Assembly (NCBI RefSeq): GCF_900167525.1
Contig: NZ_FUZQ01000001.1
Location: 248,001-312,000 of the forward strand
Length of the DNA stretch: 64,000 nt
Reading direction: 5' to 3'
Source: Krasilnikoviella flava
GTDB taxonomy: Bacteria > Actinomycetota > Actinomycetes > Actinomycetales > Cellulomonadaceae
Shown here: one piece after another, positions 1-8,813 of the stretch
Layout: every line of letters starts with the position of its first letter
Numbering within the stretch: the stretch's first letter is position 1
Notes under the pieces: model-generated
Told to the model about the DNA's origin: nothing
Seen by the model: only the letters and a program-made list of their open reading frames with translations
Database searches by the model: none
Position numbers and translations under genes: made by a program

Positions 1-158
1 AAGGTCTGACCGTCCGGGGTGGCGACCGGGACCGGGGTGGAGGGCGGCTCGGCCGCGGTGTCGCCGGCGACGGCGGCGCTGCCGGCGCCCGCGATCAGGA
101 GAGCCGTGGCGGCGCCGACGGCGACCAGACGCGCGCGATGGGTGGTGCGCATGCTCAT
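1..158 (-). CDS. Secreted protein, N-terminal part only (cut by window edge)
   Basis: Only the first 52 codons are in the window. The ATG at 158 has a good ribosome-binding site (GAAGGGG, about 5 nt upstream); a second in-frame ATG lies two codons later. The visible protein starts with a short basic n-region (MSMRTTHRARL), then a hydrophobic Ala/Val/Leu/Gly stretch ending in an A-x-A type cleavage site near residue 30, and then a Thr/Pro-rich segment. This is a classical Sec signal peptide followed by a mature N-terminus typical of exported actinobacterial proteins. The catalytic or binding domain lies outside the window, so I cannot name a function. It is co-directional with the acyltransferase upstream. 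Confidence 0.7.
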   Translation of the reverse strand, partial: MSMRTTHRARLVAVGAATALLIAGAGSAAVAGDTAAEPPSTPVPVATPDGQT

Positions 159-178
159 GGTGACCCCTTCGTGAGGTG

Positions 179-197
179 CGGCCGCCGGAAGCGGCCG
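179..197. terminator. Small GC-rich hairpin after the first acyltransferase gene
   Basis: CGGCCGC and GCGGCCG form a perfect 7-bp stem with a 5-nt loop, about 50 nt downstream of the acyltransferase stop and 12 nt upstream of the ribosome-binding site of the next gene. There is no U-tract, so it could equally be a leader structure of the secreted-protein gene. Confidence 0.3.
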
Positions 198-247
198 TCA
201 AGGGTGACAGTAGAGCGCGAACCTCGTGAATGTGAGGTGAAGCACAC

Positions 248-2350
248 TCAGCCGGGGCGCGTGCCGAGCGCCGCCCGGACGCCCTCCGTCACCTCGGGGG
301 TGAGCGTGCGCGCGAACGTCGCGGTGAGGTGGCCGTGGTCGAAGTACGCGACGACGCCGCCGATCACCGGGTGGCAGACCTCCTCGTCGCACATGAGGTC
401 GGTGACCTCGCGCGCGGTCACCAGCCCGGAGGAGTCGGCGCGGGCGGCGGCGGCCAGCGGGTCCGGCTCGAGCGCCTGCGACGGCGGGGCGCCGCAGTCG
501 TCCCAGGCGACCGGGCCGGTGGCGAGGCAGTCCGGCACGCTGTCCGGCATCGCGGGGGTGTCGCGCAGCACGAGCACGGGAAGGCCCGCGTCGGTGAACG
601 TCGCCAGCGTGTCCGCGTACGCGTCCTGCGCGACGTCGGCCTGCTGGTCCTCCGGGACGTCCGCCAGGAGCTGGTTGGTCCGGGCCGACACGACCACGAG
701 GTCGTACCCGCCGCCGGTGATCGAGTCGGTCGCCCAGCGGGTGGTGTCGAGGCAGCCCTGGGCGTCGGCGGCGGCCTCGTACTCCAGGAGCCGCTCGACC
801 GGGTAGCACGACGACTGCAGGTACGTGTCGACCTGCCAGTCCCCGGCGACCTCCCCCGCCTCCAGCGCCGGCGTCCAGTGCCCGGCGTGCGAGTTGCCCA
901 GCACGGCGATCCGCAGCGGCGCGTCGTCGGAGCCGTAGGAGCAGGAGTTCCGGGTCGTGAACGGCGGGTCGTTCCAGCAACCGTCGGCGTACACGTCGGG
1001 CTCGTCCTGCGCGGCCGCCTCCGGCGGGGTGAGCAGGCCCCGGACGTCGCAGGACGGGTCGCGCACCGCGCCGGCGCCCGCGCACTCCCCCGCCGCGGCG
1101 ACGTTCGCCGGCGCGGCGGCGATGGCCTCGCGCTCGCGGGCCTCCGCCGTCGACGCCGTGGACAGGCCCCAGACCGCGGTGACCCCGACGCACACCGCGA
1201 GCAGGCCGAACGTCGCGGCCCGGCGTCGCACCAGCAGCGGCTGGCGACGCAGCGGGTCCTCCACCCAGCGCTTGGTCGCGGCGGCCAGCAGCAGGGACGC
1301 CAGCACGACGCCGACCAGCTCGGCCGCGCCCAGCGCGCGCCCGAGCACGTACGGCACCACGACGATCAGCGGCCAGTGCCAGAGGTAGACGCTGTACGAG
1401 ACGTCGCCCAGCCACTGCACCGGGCGCAGCGCGAGCAGCCCGCCGGGGCCGCCGCGGGCGCCGTCGGCCGCCGCCGCGATCACCAGCGCCGCACCCACCG
1501 TGGGCAGCGCTGCCGCGACCCCGGGGAACGGCGTCGACCCGTCGAGGAGGACCACCGCGGCCAGCACGGCCGCGAGCCCGGCCCACGCCAGGGTCGCCCG
1601 CACGGGCGCGGACAGCCGCCAGGGGCGGACCGTCACGGCCGCCGCGACGAGCCCGCCGAGCGCGAGCTCCCACAGCCGCGTCGTCGTGACGAAGTACGCC
1701 GCGGCCGGGTTCGTCGCCGTCAGGTGCACGGACCACGCGAGGGACACGACGACGACCAGCCCCACCACCGCCGTCGGCAGCCACGTCGAGAACCCCGTGC
1801 CGCGCCGGCGCAGGCGCACCGCGAGCCATACCGTCAGCCCGACCAGCACCGGCCACACCACGTAGAACTGTTCCTCGACCGACAGCGACCAGTAGTGCTG
1901 GACCGGCGACGCCAGCTCCTCGGCGGCGAGGTAGTCCGTCGCCGACCGGGCCAGCGACCAGTTCTCCACGTACAGGGCTGCGGCGGCGACGTCCCGTGCC
2001 ACCCGGGCGTGCACGGTCGTCGGGAGCCACAGCAGCGTCGCCGCGAGCGTGGCGAGCAGCACCACCGTCGCCGCGGGGATCAGCCGGCGCACCCGGCGGG
2101 CCCAGAACTCCAGCAGGTCGCGCACCCCGCGCACCGGACGGCGCAGCAGGTGGGAGGTGATGAGGAAGCCGGAGATGACGAAGAAGACATCGACGCCCAC
2201 GTACCCGCCCGTGACCGTGCCCGGCAGCAGGTGGTAGACGAGCACCGCGCTCACCGCCAGCGCACGCAGCCCCTGGACGTCCGTGCGGACGTGCGTGGGC
2301 GCGGCCGCCGGGGCGGTCACGCGCTCGGGGGCGCCGACGGGTGCGGACAA
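248..2350 (-). CDS. OafA/YrhL-type membrane O-acyltransferase with C-terminal SGNH domain
   Basis: 700 aa. Residues about 20-380 form an acyltransferase-3 domain: QGLRALAV-type opening, the R-X10-H pair (R29, H40), GGYVGVDVFFVISGFLI, and about ten hydrophobic segments. The C-terminal 250 residues are an extracytoplasmic SGNH hydrolase-like domain, as in OafB-type enzymes that move acyl groups from a cytoplasmic donor across the membrane onto a surface glycan. Block I reads GNSH instead of the usual GDSH seen in the two paralogues here; the C-terminal D-x-x-H block (DHGHLT) is intact. The start is TTG at 2350, chosen because AAGGAG lies 7 nt upstream. Family assignment is firm; the acyl group (probably acetyl) and acceptor sugar are not knowable from sequence. 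Confidence 0.9.
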   Translation of the reverse strand: MSAPVGAPERVTAPAAAPTHVRTDVQGLRALAVSAVLVYHLLPGTVTGGYVGVDVFFVISGFLITSHLLRRPVRGVRDLLEFWARRVRRLIPAATVVLLATLAATLLWLPTTVHARVARDVAAAALYVENWSLARSATDYLAAEELASPVQHYWSLSVEEQFYVVWPVLVGLTVWLAVRLRRRGTGFSTWLPTAVVGLVVVVSLAWSVHLTATNPAAAYFVTTTRLWELALGGLVAAAVTVRPWRLSAPVRATLAWAGLAAVLAAVVLLDGSTPFPGVAAALPTVGAALVIAAAADGARGGPGGLLALRPVQWLGDVSYSVYLWHWPLIVVVPYVLGRALGAAELVGVVLASLLLAAATKRWVEDPLRRQPLLVRRRAATFGLLAVCVGVTAVWGLSTASTAEAREREAIAAAPANVAAAGECAGAGAVRDPSCDVRGLLTPPEAAAQDEPDVYADGCWNDPPFTTRNSCSYGSDDAPLRIAVLGNSHAGHWTPALEAGEVAGDWQVDTYLQSSCYPVERLLEYEAAADAQGCLDTTRWATDSITGGGYDLVVVSARTNQLLADVPEDQQADVAQDAYADTLATFTDAGLPVLVLRDTPAMPDSVPDCLATGPVAWDDCGAPPSQALEPDPLAAAARADSSGLVTAREVTDLMCDEEVCHPVIGGVVAYFDHGHLTATFARTLTPEVTEGVRAALGTRPG

Positions 2351-2512
2351 CGGAGGGCTCCTTCAGAGGGGTGCGGGGCCGGCTCGGAGGATATCCCGGC
2401 GGGCCCCGACCCTCCCAAGGCGGGCCCCCGCTCCCGCAGAAAGGGTCGCCAAGATCGCCGCGGTCGCGCGGCGGCCTTCCGCTGTGCCGCCAACCTCGCG
2501 ATGATGTGCCCC

Positions 2513-3349
2513 ATGTCACAGAAGGCGCGCACCCCGCAGACCCGCCTCAGCAGGCACGCGCTGCTGACCGGCCTCCACCGCCGGCTCCGGCCCCGCACCT
2601 ACCTGGAGGTGGGCGTGGCCGACGGCTCGAGCCTGCGCCTCTCGTCGGTGCCGAGCGTCGGCATCGACCCCGCCTACGCGATCCGGAAGGAGCTCAGCGC
2701 GCCGGTCCGGCTCGCGCGGACCACCGGCGACGAGTACTTCGCCACGACCGACCCGAAGGAGTGGCTCGGCGGCCCGGTCGAGCTGGCGTTCATCGACGGC
2801 ATGCACCTGTTCGAGTACGCGCTGCGCGACTTCATCAACGTCGAGAAGCACTGCCGGTGGTCGAGCGTCGTCGTCCTCGACGACATGCTGCCGCGGAACG
2901 TCGACGAGGCGGCACGGGAGCGGCACACGAGCGCGTGGACCGGTGACGTGTTCCGTGTCGCCGACGTGCTGCGCGCCTACCGCCCCGACCTCACCGTGCT
3001 GCCGGTCGACACCAGCCCGACGGGGGTCGTGGTCGTCCTCGGCCTGGACCCGACGAGCACCGTGCTCAGCGACAGCTACGACCAGATCCTCGAGGCGTAC
3101 GTGCACGACGACCCGCAGCCGGTGCCGCAGTCGGTGATCGACCGGACGGACGCGTGGGACGGCACGCGGCTCCTGAACCGTCCCGTGTGGGGCCTGCTGC
3201 ACCGCGGCGACCGCCTGTGGCGGCGGCGCGACCGTGGCCTGGCCGAGATCCGCCAGGCGCTGGAGGACCCGAAGACCTACCGCCGTCGTCGTCGGGCGGC
3301 GCGGGAGTGGGCGCAGGAGCGGGTCAGAGCGATCTCACCAGCCCGCTGA
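2513..3349 (+). CDS. Class I SAM-dependent methyltransferase-like protein
   Basis: 278 aa from ATG 2513; an in-frame ATG at 2501 would add MMCP, and neither start has a clear ribosome-binding site. Residues about 20-160 look like a small Rossmann methyltransferase of the Methyltransf_24 type: motif I YLEVGVADGSSL, an acidic end of strand 2 (VGIDP), then AFIDGMHLFEYALRDF and VVVLDDM. Such enzymes accompany polysaccharide loci and are presumed to methylate a sugar or act near a glycosyltransferase. The C-terminal 50 residues are Arg-rich and probably helical. Its 3' end overlaps the convergent GT61 gene by 26 bp. Family level is fairly sure; the substrate is unknown. Confidence 0.75.
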   Translation: MSQKARTPQTRLSRHALLTGLHRRLRPRTYLEVGVADGSSLRLSSVPSVGIDPAYAIRKELSAPVRLARTTGDEYFATTDPKEWLGGPVELAFIDGMHLFEYALRDFINVEKHCRWSSVVVLDDMLPRNVDEAARERHTSAWTGDVFRVADVLRAYRPDLTVLPVDTSPTGVVVVLGLDPTSTVLSDSYDQILEAYVHDDPQPVPQSVIDRTDAWDGTRLLNRPVWGLLHRGDRLWRRRDRGLAEIRQALEDPKTYRRRRRAAREWAQERVRAISPAR

Positions 3350-5006
3350 GCTCGCTCCGGTGGCGGGAGAAGTCGAACGTCCAGTCGGACTTGTACGCCT
3401 CCTCCGCCCACCCGCCGGGCGGGTGCGGGATCCGGGGCTGGTTCCAGAAGTAGTGCATCCGCACACCGAGCGGCAGCGCGATCAGCGCCTCGTTGCGGGC
3501 CGTGTACGCCTCCTGCGTGAGCACGATCATGTGCTCGAGGTTCTCCGCGAACAGGGTGTTGAACATGGCCGAGCCCCCGAACCCTGCGACCGCCCGGGCA
3601 CGGGCGAAGATCTCCGCCTGCCGCCCGAGCGAGAACTCCTCGGGATAGATCACCTGGAACCCGGCCTCGGCGAAATAGTCCTCCACCTCCACCCGGTTGA
3701 GGCAGCGACGGTTCCCGTACCGGTCCTTGCGCGAGACGAACACCCGGTCCCAGGTGGGCCCCGGGTCCGCGGGCAGGCCGTCGCGGATGCGGCGCCACAC
3801 CGCGCGGATCTCCGGGTGCACGTAGTACGGGCGGGCGTTGTGGAACATGGGGGTCGCGGCGTACATCGACTCGAGGTACACCGGGTGGTCGACGGTCACG
3901 ACGTCCTCCGGGCCGATGCCGAAGGCCGCGAGGACCGTGCGCTCGAGCCTGGGGTCGCGCTCGGCCGCGTACCGGAGCCGGAAGACCGCCTTGAGACCGG
4001 GGTCGTCCGCCTTCGCGGCGTCCCAGCCCCACAGCCGCGAGATCACCTCGGTCATGAGGTGCCCGTAGTGGCCCGAGTTCTCCGAGTCCAGCAGGTAGTA
4101 GGAGCCCGCCAGCTCCTCGACCGGCTGCACGTGCCGCGGGATCCGGGCGAAGTTCTCGTCCACCTGGACCAGCCGCCGGTTGCGGGAGTTGGACAGGTGG
4201 TGCCGGAACGAGTCGGGCAGGATCTCGTGCGCCGTATAGGTCAGCGAGTGGCTCACCAGGCCGATCCGGCCCTCGTAGTGCCGCAGGTGGTGCGGGGGGA
4301 CGGCGACGGTCGTCTCCAGCCCTTGCAGCGGTCGTGACGCGCCGTGGGAGTCGATCGTGGTCGACGACGCGAACTTCTGCTCCGGGAGCAGCGCGAGCTC
4401 CTGCACCGTCGTCGTCCCGCCGTTCCGGGTGGACAGCAGGCGGTTCGCCCACCGGTCCGACAGCTTGAGGTAGTGGGTCCCGCTCTTGCGGACCACGATC
4501 TCCTCGCGGTCGAGACGCACCTGGGCCACGGCGCGGGACAGCTCGGCGAAGTCGTCGTCGTCGTCCGGCTCCCCGCGCGACAGCGCCCGCGCGAACCGGG
4601 CCAGCCTGGCCTCGAGCGGGTTCCCCTCCTTGTACCCCGTGAGCGCCGACCGCGGGATCACGTACTCACCACCCGGCAGGAGGTGGAAGAGCAGCTTCCG
4701 CAGCGTCGCCTCGTGCTCCTTCGGCCACCGCTGGCGGACGTCGACGATGCGGTCGACCGGGCCGTGGAGCTTGAGGTACCACTGCAGGTTCGACTCCTTG
4801 ACGAACCTCAGGTACCGCTGGTGCGTCTCGTCGAGAGCCCACTCGTCGTACGGGGTGGGGGCGATGACGAAGAGGTCCTCGTCCCGGTACGGCTCGACGG
4901 CGGTGCGCAGCACGGCCGGTGGGACGTCGTCCGCGACGACGACGACCCGCCGTCGTGCCCCTTCCGTGCGGCGGTGCTGCTGCTCGTCCGACCTGCCAAG
5001 CGCCAC
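3324..5006 (-). CDS. GT61 (DUF563) family glycosyltransferase
   Basis: 560 aa. The C-terminal half carries GT61 hallmarks: SGHYGHLMTE (about residue 312), FVSRKDRYGNRRCLNR (about 420), and GFGGSAMFNTLF before a conserved late segment. The N-terminal 250 residues are hydrophilic and less conserved, with an acidic DDDDDF run. Start: the frame stays open to about 5246 without an ATG. I place the start at GTG 5006 because GGGGAG lies 6 nt upstream and because the preceding codons look non-coding (Gly/Pro/Arg-rich). GT61 enzymes transfer xylose, GlcNAc or similar sugars in known members; the substrate here is unknown. It follows the PP-loop gene on the same strand after 145 bp and overlaps the convergent methyltransferase gene. 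Confidence 0.8.
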   Translation of the reverse strand: MALGRSDEQQHRRTEGARRRVVVVADDVPPAVLRTAVEPYRDEDLFVIAPTPYDEWALDETHQRYLRFVKESNLQWYLKLHGPVDRIVDVRQRWPKEHEATLRKLLFHLLPGGEYVIPRSALTGYKEGNPLEARLARFARALSRGEPDDDDDFAELSRAVAQVRLDREEIVVRKSGTHYLKLSDRWANRLLSTRNGGTTTVQELALLPEQKFASSTTIDSHGASRPLQGLETTVAVPPHHLRHYEGRIGLVSHSLTYTAHEILPDSFRHHLSNSRNRRLVQVDENFARIPRHVQPVEELAGSYYLLDSENSGHYGHLMTEVISRLWGWDAAKADDPGLKAVFRLRYAAERDPRLERTVLAAFGIGPEDVVTVDHPVYLESMYAATPMFHNARPYYVHPEIRAVWRRIRDGLPADPGPTWDRVFVSRKDRYGNRRCLNRVEVEDYFAEAGFQVIYPEEFSLGRQAEIFARARAVAGFGGSAMFNTLFAENLEHMIVLTQEAYTARNEALIALPLGVRMHYFWNQPRIPHPPGGWAEEAYKSDWTFDFSRHRSELSGLVRSL

Positions 5007-5151
5007 GACAGTCTCCCCGTCCTCGTGCTCCGCGAAGTCCCCAGTATGGGTGTGCACGCCGCCGCCGTCACGCCCTGACGCCGTCGTGTGCGCAGGTCCG
5101 CGGGGTGAGGGGCCGGCCGCGCCGCCGCCCCCACCGGGTCGAGGCCGCCGA

Positions 5152-6447
5152 CTACCCGCGGCGCTGCTCCGGACCCGTCCCGCGAGCGCGGCGCAACGGC
5201 GGCCCGACCTGCCGGGCCCGTCGCACTGCCGTGCGCGCGGTGCCACGCACGACCTTCCACGCCCGCGTCGCCGGACGCTGCTCGAGCCGCAGGATCTGCG
5301 CGTGCGCCTCCTCGAGCTGCGCCCGGAGCCGCTGCTCCTCCGGCGTGGCGGTGCCGTCGGGCGCGTCCCGCGCGGCCAGGTACGCGTCGATGGACCCGCT
5401 GAGGGCGTCGGCGAAGTCCTCCCGACCCTGCGCGTACGCGAAGTCCAGGTTCTCGCGGGCGAAGGCGAGGTCCGTCTCGCTGTGCACGCCGAGGGCCCGC
5501 ACCGCGTCCGCGTCGACGCCTTCCGCGAACGTGGCGAAGGAGCCGAGCCGCCCCTCGAGCTCGAGGGCGATCTTGGTGCGCACGCACTTCTTGCACCGGT
5601 CGCAGTTGTAGTCGCCGGTCCGCTGGAAGCAGACCCGCAGGTGCTCCTGGGCCACCCGGTCGTGCGCGATGGCGCGCGTCTTCGCGACGCGGGTCGCGCC
5701 GGCGCCGTCGTGGTGGACCGTCAGGTACTCGGTCGACCACAGCGGGTCGACGAGCGGATGGCTGCCCCACGGGAAGAGGTCGGAGTAGGAGTAGGACGCC
5801 GGGAGGTAGAGGGTGCCGTGGGTGCCGGACAGCAGCAGCACGAAGCTGGTGATGGCCGCGCCGTGCGACATGCTCGACCACTTCAGGTGCGGGTTGAGGA
5901 ACCGGCGGAGGTTGGTGGCCCCCTCGATCAGCTCCTTGCCCGCCGCCGCGGCGGACGCCTGGAGGTGCTCCGACGTGACCTTGCGGAACTCCCGGTGCGC
6001 CAGCGGGATGTCGAAGCCGTGCACGAAGAGCAGGCTGGAGATGGCGTCGGAGTTCTGGTGCAGCGTGTAGAAGGAGTCCACGCCGCCGGTGAAGGTCGAC
6101 AGCGCCCGATCGGCCCGGCGCGGGGGCGTGGCCGCACGGGTGTCGACCTCGAGCCGCGCACGACCGAACGTCTCGGGGTACCACGCGGCGAAGACGTCCT
6201 GGATCGTCTCGCTCTGCGCGAGCAGCGCCGGCGAGACCGGCGCGTCGAGCACGAGCTCCCGGTCGGTGGCCATCGCGAGCATCAGGCCGATCGGGAGGAC
6301 CGCGTCGGCCATCGCCTCCGGTGTCGGGGAGTGGGCGACCGGGAAGCGATATCGGAGGGTGCCCGCGGGGCGGATACCGGACAGCTCGGCGGTGACGACG
6401 GCATCGTCGCCGTCGCGCACCAGTTCGGGAGTGGTGATTCGAACCAT
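5152..6447 (-). CDS. QueC-like PP-loop ATP pyrophosphatase of unknown role
   Basis: 431 aa from ATG 6447; codons upstream of it look non-coding. An N-terminal domain (1-110) precedes the PP-loop STFTGGVDSF (about 117-126), the N-type ATP pyrophosphatase signature. Four cysteines, C273, C282, C285 and C288, give C-X8-C-X2-C-X2-C, the zinc site spacing of QueC (7-cyano-7-deazaguanine synthase). QueC itself is about 220-240 aa; here the core is embedded in extra sequence, and the C-terminus holds a helical Glu/Arg-rich segment (EEQRLRAQLEEAHAQILRLE). No other queuosine or deazapurine gene is nearby, so a role in tRNA modification is unlikely. By context it may activate a carboxylate and form an amide or nitrile on a sugar or lipid substituent; that is inference. 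Confidence 0.75.
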   Translation of the reverse strand: MVRITTPELVRDGDDAVVTAELSGIRPAGTLRYRFPVAHSPTPEAMADAVLPIGLMLAMATDRELVLDAPVSPALLAQSETIQDVFAAWYPETFGRARLEVDTRAATPPRRADRALSTFTGGVDSFYTLHQNSDAISSLLFVHGFDIPLAHREFRKVTSEHLQASAAAAGKELIEGATNLRRFLNPHLKWSSMSHGAAITSFVLLLSGTHGTLYLPASYSYSDLFPWGSHPLVDPLWSTEYLTVHHDGAGATRVAKTRAIAHDRVAQEHLRVCFQRTGDYNCDRCKKCVRTKIALELEGRLGSFATFAEGVDADAVRALGVHSETDLAFARENLDFAYAQGREDFADALSGSIDAYLAARDAPDGTATPEEQRLRAQLEEAHAQILRLEQRPATRAWKVVRGTARTAVRRARQVGPPLRRARGTGPEQRRG

Positions 6448-6518
6448 CCCGGCACCGTACGGGCCCGGTGGCGCGTCCCCGAAATCCGGACGGCGAAGGT
6501 CACGGTCCGGGTCACCGT

Positions 6519-6524
6519 TAGCAT
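6519..6524 (+). promoter_or_regulatory. Possible -10 element for the second SGNH acyltransferase
   Basis: TAGCAT fits TANNNT and lies 37 nt upstream of the leader peptide start, in the divergent gap with the PP-loop gene. A similar TAGCCT sits upstream of the paralogous acyltransferase (39221). No convincing -35 box is visible. Confidence 0.25.
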
Positions 6525-6560
6525 GTCCCGTTGACTCCGCCTCCCATCGAAGGTTCACCC

Positions 6561-6611
6561 GTGGCCAAGATGCCCTCCCGCACGCCCGCAGCGACCGGAC
6601 CCGCGCTGTGA
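6561..6611 (+). CDS. Possible 16-residue leader peptide upstream of acyltransferase
   Basis: GTG at 6561 has a good ribosome-binding site, GAAGG with 7 nt spacing, better than anything in front of the acyltransferase GTG. It encodes VAKMPSRTPAATGPAL and its TGA overlaps the acyltransferase start as GTGA, the arrangement used for translational coupling elsewhere in this window. It has no recognisable attenuation codons. It may be a coupling leader, or the acyltransferase may start elsewhere. Confidence 0.4.
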   Translation: MAKMPSRTPAATGPAL

Positions 6612-8704
6612 GCAACGCCGTCGACGCTCCCGAGCGCGCCGCGGCCCCCGCCCGCCCCGCCACGGTCCTGCGCTACGAGGTGCAGGCGCTGCGCGCCCTG
6701 GCGGTGCTGCTCGTCGTGCTGTTCCACTTCTGGCCGGGCCGGATGCCCGGCGGCTACATCGGTGTGGACGTCTTCTTCGTCATCTCGGGGTTCCTCATCA
6801 CCGGCCACCTGCTGCGCGAGGTCGACGCGACCGGCACCGTCGCCCTCGGCAGGTTCTGGGCGCGGCGCGCCCGCCGCCTCCTCCCGGTCGCGTACCTGGT
6901 GATCGCCGTCTCGGTCGTCGCGACGCTCCTGCTCGTCCCCATGACGCAGTGGCACCAGTGGTTCCGCGAGGCGATCGGCGCCACCCTGTACGTCGAGAAC
7001 TGGGTGCTGGCGGCCGACTCGGTCGACTATCTTGCCGCCGAGAACGCGCCGTCGCCGGTCCAGCACTACTGGTCCCTCTCGGCCGAGGAGCAGTTCTACC
7101 TCGTGTGGCCGCTGCTCGTGCTGGCCTCCGCCGTGCTCGCGGCCCGCGCCGGCCGGTCGCGCCGCGGCGTCACGGGCGCCGTGCTCGCCGTCGCGACGCT
7201 CGCCTCGTTCGGGTACTCCCTGTGGCTCACCACCACCAACCCGGCGTCCGCCTACTTCGTCACGACGACGCGCGCCTGGCAGTTCGGCGCCGGCGCCCTG
7301 CTGGCCGTGGTGCTCGCGCGGACGGTCGTCCCCCGTCTCGACGGTCGCTGGCGGGTGCTCGTGAGCTGGGCGGGCCTCGTGGCGATCGCCGCGGGCGGTC
7401 TAGCCTACGACGCGCAGACGCCGTTCCCTGGCACCGCCGCCATCCTGCCGGTGGTGGCCACGCTCGCCGTGATCTGGGCGGGCACGCCCGCGGGGGCGCT
7501 CAGCCCCACGCCGCTCATGCGCTGGCGACCGGTCCAGTACGCGGGCGAGATCTCCTACTCGCTGTACCTGTGGCACTGGCCCGCGATCGTCATCCTCCCC
7601 TACGTCATCGGGCACAACCCCGGCCTCGTCGAGCGCGCCGGCCTGCTCGTCGCGGTCGTGCTGCTCTCGGCCGTCAGCAAGCGCTACGTCGAGGACACGT
7701 TCCGGTTCTCGACCCGCTGGGGGCTGCAGCGGACCGGGCGCGCGCTGGGCCTCACCGCGGCGGGCGCCGCCGTGCTCGCCCTGGTCGCGGGCGGCGGCCT
7801 CGCCGTCGCCGACCACCGCACCGCGCAGCAGGAGGCGCTCGCCGCCCGCCTTGTCGCCGACATGCCGCCCTGCTTCGGCGCCGGGTCGATGGACCCGGAG
7901 AAGCCCTGCGACAACCCCGACCTCGACGGCATGCTCGTGCCCGCCCCGGAGGCGGTCGGCGGCGACTACGCCGACTACCCGGACTGCTGGGTCGAGGGGT
8001 TCGAGGACACCCTCAAGGAGTGCTCGTTCGGGCCCGTGGACGACCCCGACGTCCCGCACGTCGTCCTCATCGGCGACTCGCACGCGCGCGCCATGCTGCC
8101 GGCCTTCATCGCGATGGCCGAGCAGGGCACCATCAGCCTGACGCCGCAGCTCAAGGCCACGTGCGCATGGACCACCGGCACCATCAACTACGACGACCCG
8201 CAGCGCTCCGAGACGTGCGAGACGTGGAAGGACCAGCTCGACCCCTGGCTGGTGGAGCACGCCGACGACATCGACCTCGTCGTCACCACCGCCTACCTCA
8301 AGATGCTCTCCGGCGACGCCGACCAGCAGCGCCGGGAGATGGCGGCCGCCTGGAAGCCCCTGGCCGACCGCGACGTGCCGATCGTGGCGCTGTCGGACAA
8401 CCCGTGGCATCCCACCGGTCCCTCCCGGTGCCTCGAGGAGCTCGACGTGATCGAGCCCGACTCCTGCGACACGACGCGGGAGAAGGCGTTCCCCTTCCCG
8501 AACACGTTCGCCGCCACGGCGAAGGACGTGCCCGGCGCGGACTACGTGGACCTCACCGACTACTACTGCGACGACACGACCTGCCCGTCCGTCATCGGCG
8601 GCGTGAACGTCTACCGCGACAACAGCCACCTCACGACGACGTACACCAAGACGATGGCGCCGTACGTGCTCCGCGAGCTGCGCGAGGCCGACGCCCTGCC
8701 CTGA
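6608..8704 (+). CDS. OafA-type membrane O-acyltransferase with SGNH domain
   Basis: 698 aa from GTG 6608. The acyltransferase-3 domain begins at about residue 20 with YEVQALRALAV, FHFWPGRMPGGYIGVDVFF, FWARRARRLLPVAYL and QHYWSLSAEEQFYLVWP, all family hallmarks, with about ten membrane helices. After residue 380 follows the extracytoplasmic SGNH domain: VVLIGDSHAR (block I, Ser nucleophile) and DNSHLTTTYT (Asp/His block V). Cysteines in the linker (PCF, PCD, DCW, ECSF) are shared with the 711-residue paralogue at 39310, suggesting disulfides outside the cell. Predicted to O-acylate the exported polymer. The gene ends at a strong bidirectional hairpin shared with the convergent pyruvyltransferase-LicD gene. 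Confidence 0.9.
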   Translation: MSNAVDAPERAAAPARPATVLRYEVQALRALAVLLVVLFHFWPGRMPGGYIGVDVFFVISGFLITGHLLREVDATGTVALGRFWARRARRLLPVAYLVIAVSVVATLLLVPMTQWHQWFREAIGATLYVENWVLAADSVDYLAAENAPSPVQHYWSLSAEEQFYLVWPLLVLASAVLAARAGRSRRGVTGAVLAVATLASFGYSLWLTTTNPASAYFVTTTRAWQFGAGALLAVVLARTVVPRLDGRWRVLVSWAGLVAIAAGGLAYDAQTPFPGTAAILPVVATLAVIWAGTPAGALSPTPLMRWRPVQYAGEISYSLYLWHWPAIVILPYVIGHNPGLVERAGLLVAVVLLSAVSKRYVEDTFRFSTRWGLQRTGRALGLTAAGAAVLALVAGGGLAVADHRTAQQEALAARLVADMPPCFGAGSMDPEKPCDNPDLDGMLVPAPEAVGGDYADYPDCWVEGFEDTLKECSFGPVDDPDVPHVVLIGDSHARAMLPAFIAMAEQGTISLTPQLKATCAWTTGTINYDDPQRSETCETWKDQLDPWLVEHADDIDLVVTTAYLKMLSGDADQQRREMAAAWKPLADRDVPIVALSDNPWHPTGPSRCLEELDVIEPDSCDTTREKAFPFPNTFAATAKDVPGADYVDLTDYYCDDTTCPSVIGGVNVYRDNSHLTTTYTKTMAPYVLRELREADALP

Positions 8705-8741
8705 CGGACGCCGAGAACGGCATCGCCACCTCACGACGCAG

Positions 8742-8785
8742 GACGCCGACGGGGGACGACCTTGCGGTCGTCCCCCGTCGGCGTC
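8742..8785. terminator. Bidirectional hairpin terminator
   Basis: Two 20-nt arms (8742-8761 and 8766-8785) are perfectly complementary around a TTGC loop, between convergent genes ending at 8704 and 8814. No U-tract, as is common for actinobacterial terminators. Confidence 0.8.
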
Positions 8786-8813
8786 AGGTCTCCCTGGTCG
8801 GTCGCGCAGCCGG

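Noticed and set aside
329-2512. Long open frame upstream of and in frame with the methyltransferase gene
   Set aside because: It is the mirror of the acyltransferase gene on the other strand; Arg/Gly-rich low-complexity translation, no domain, no ribosome-binding site.
5007-5151. Longer N-terminus for the GT61 protein (to 5246)
   Set aside because: Gly/Pro/Arg-rich, overlaps the end of the PP-loop gene and lacks a ribosome-binding site; GTG 5006 is better.
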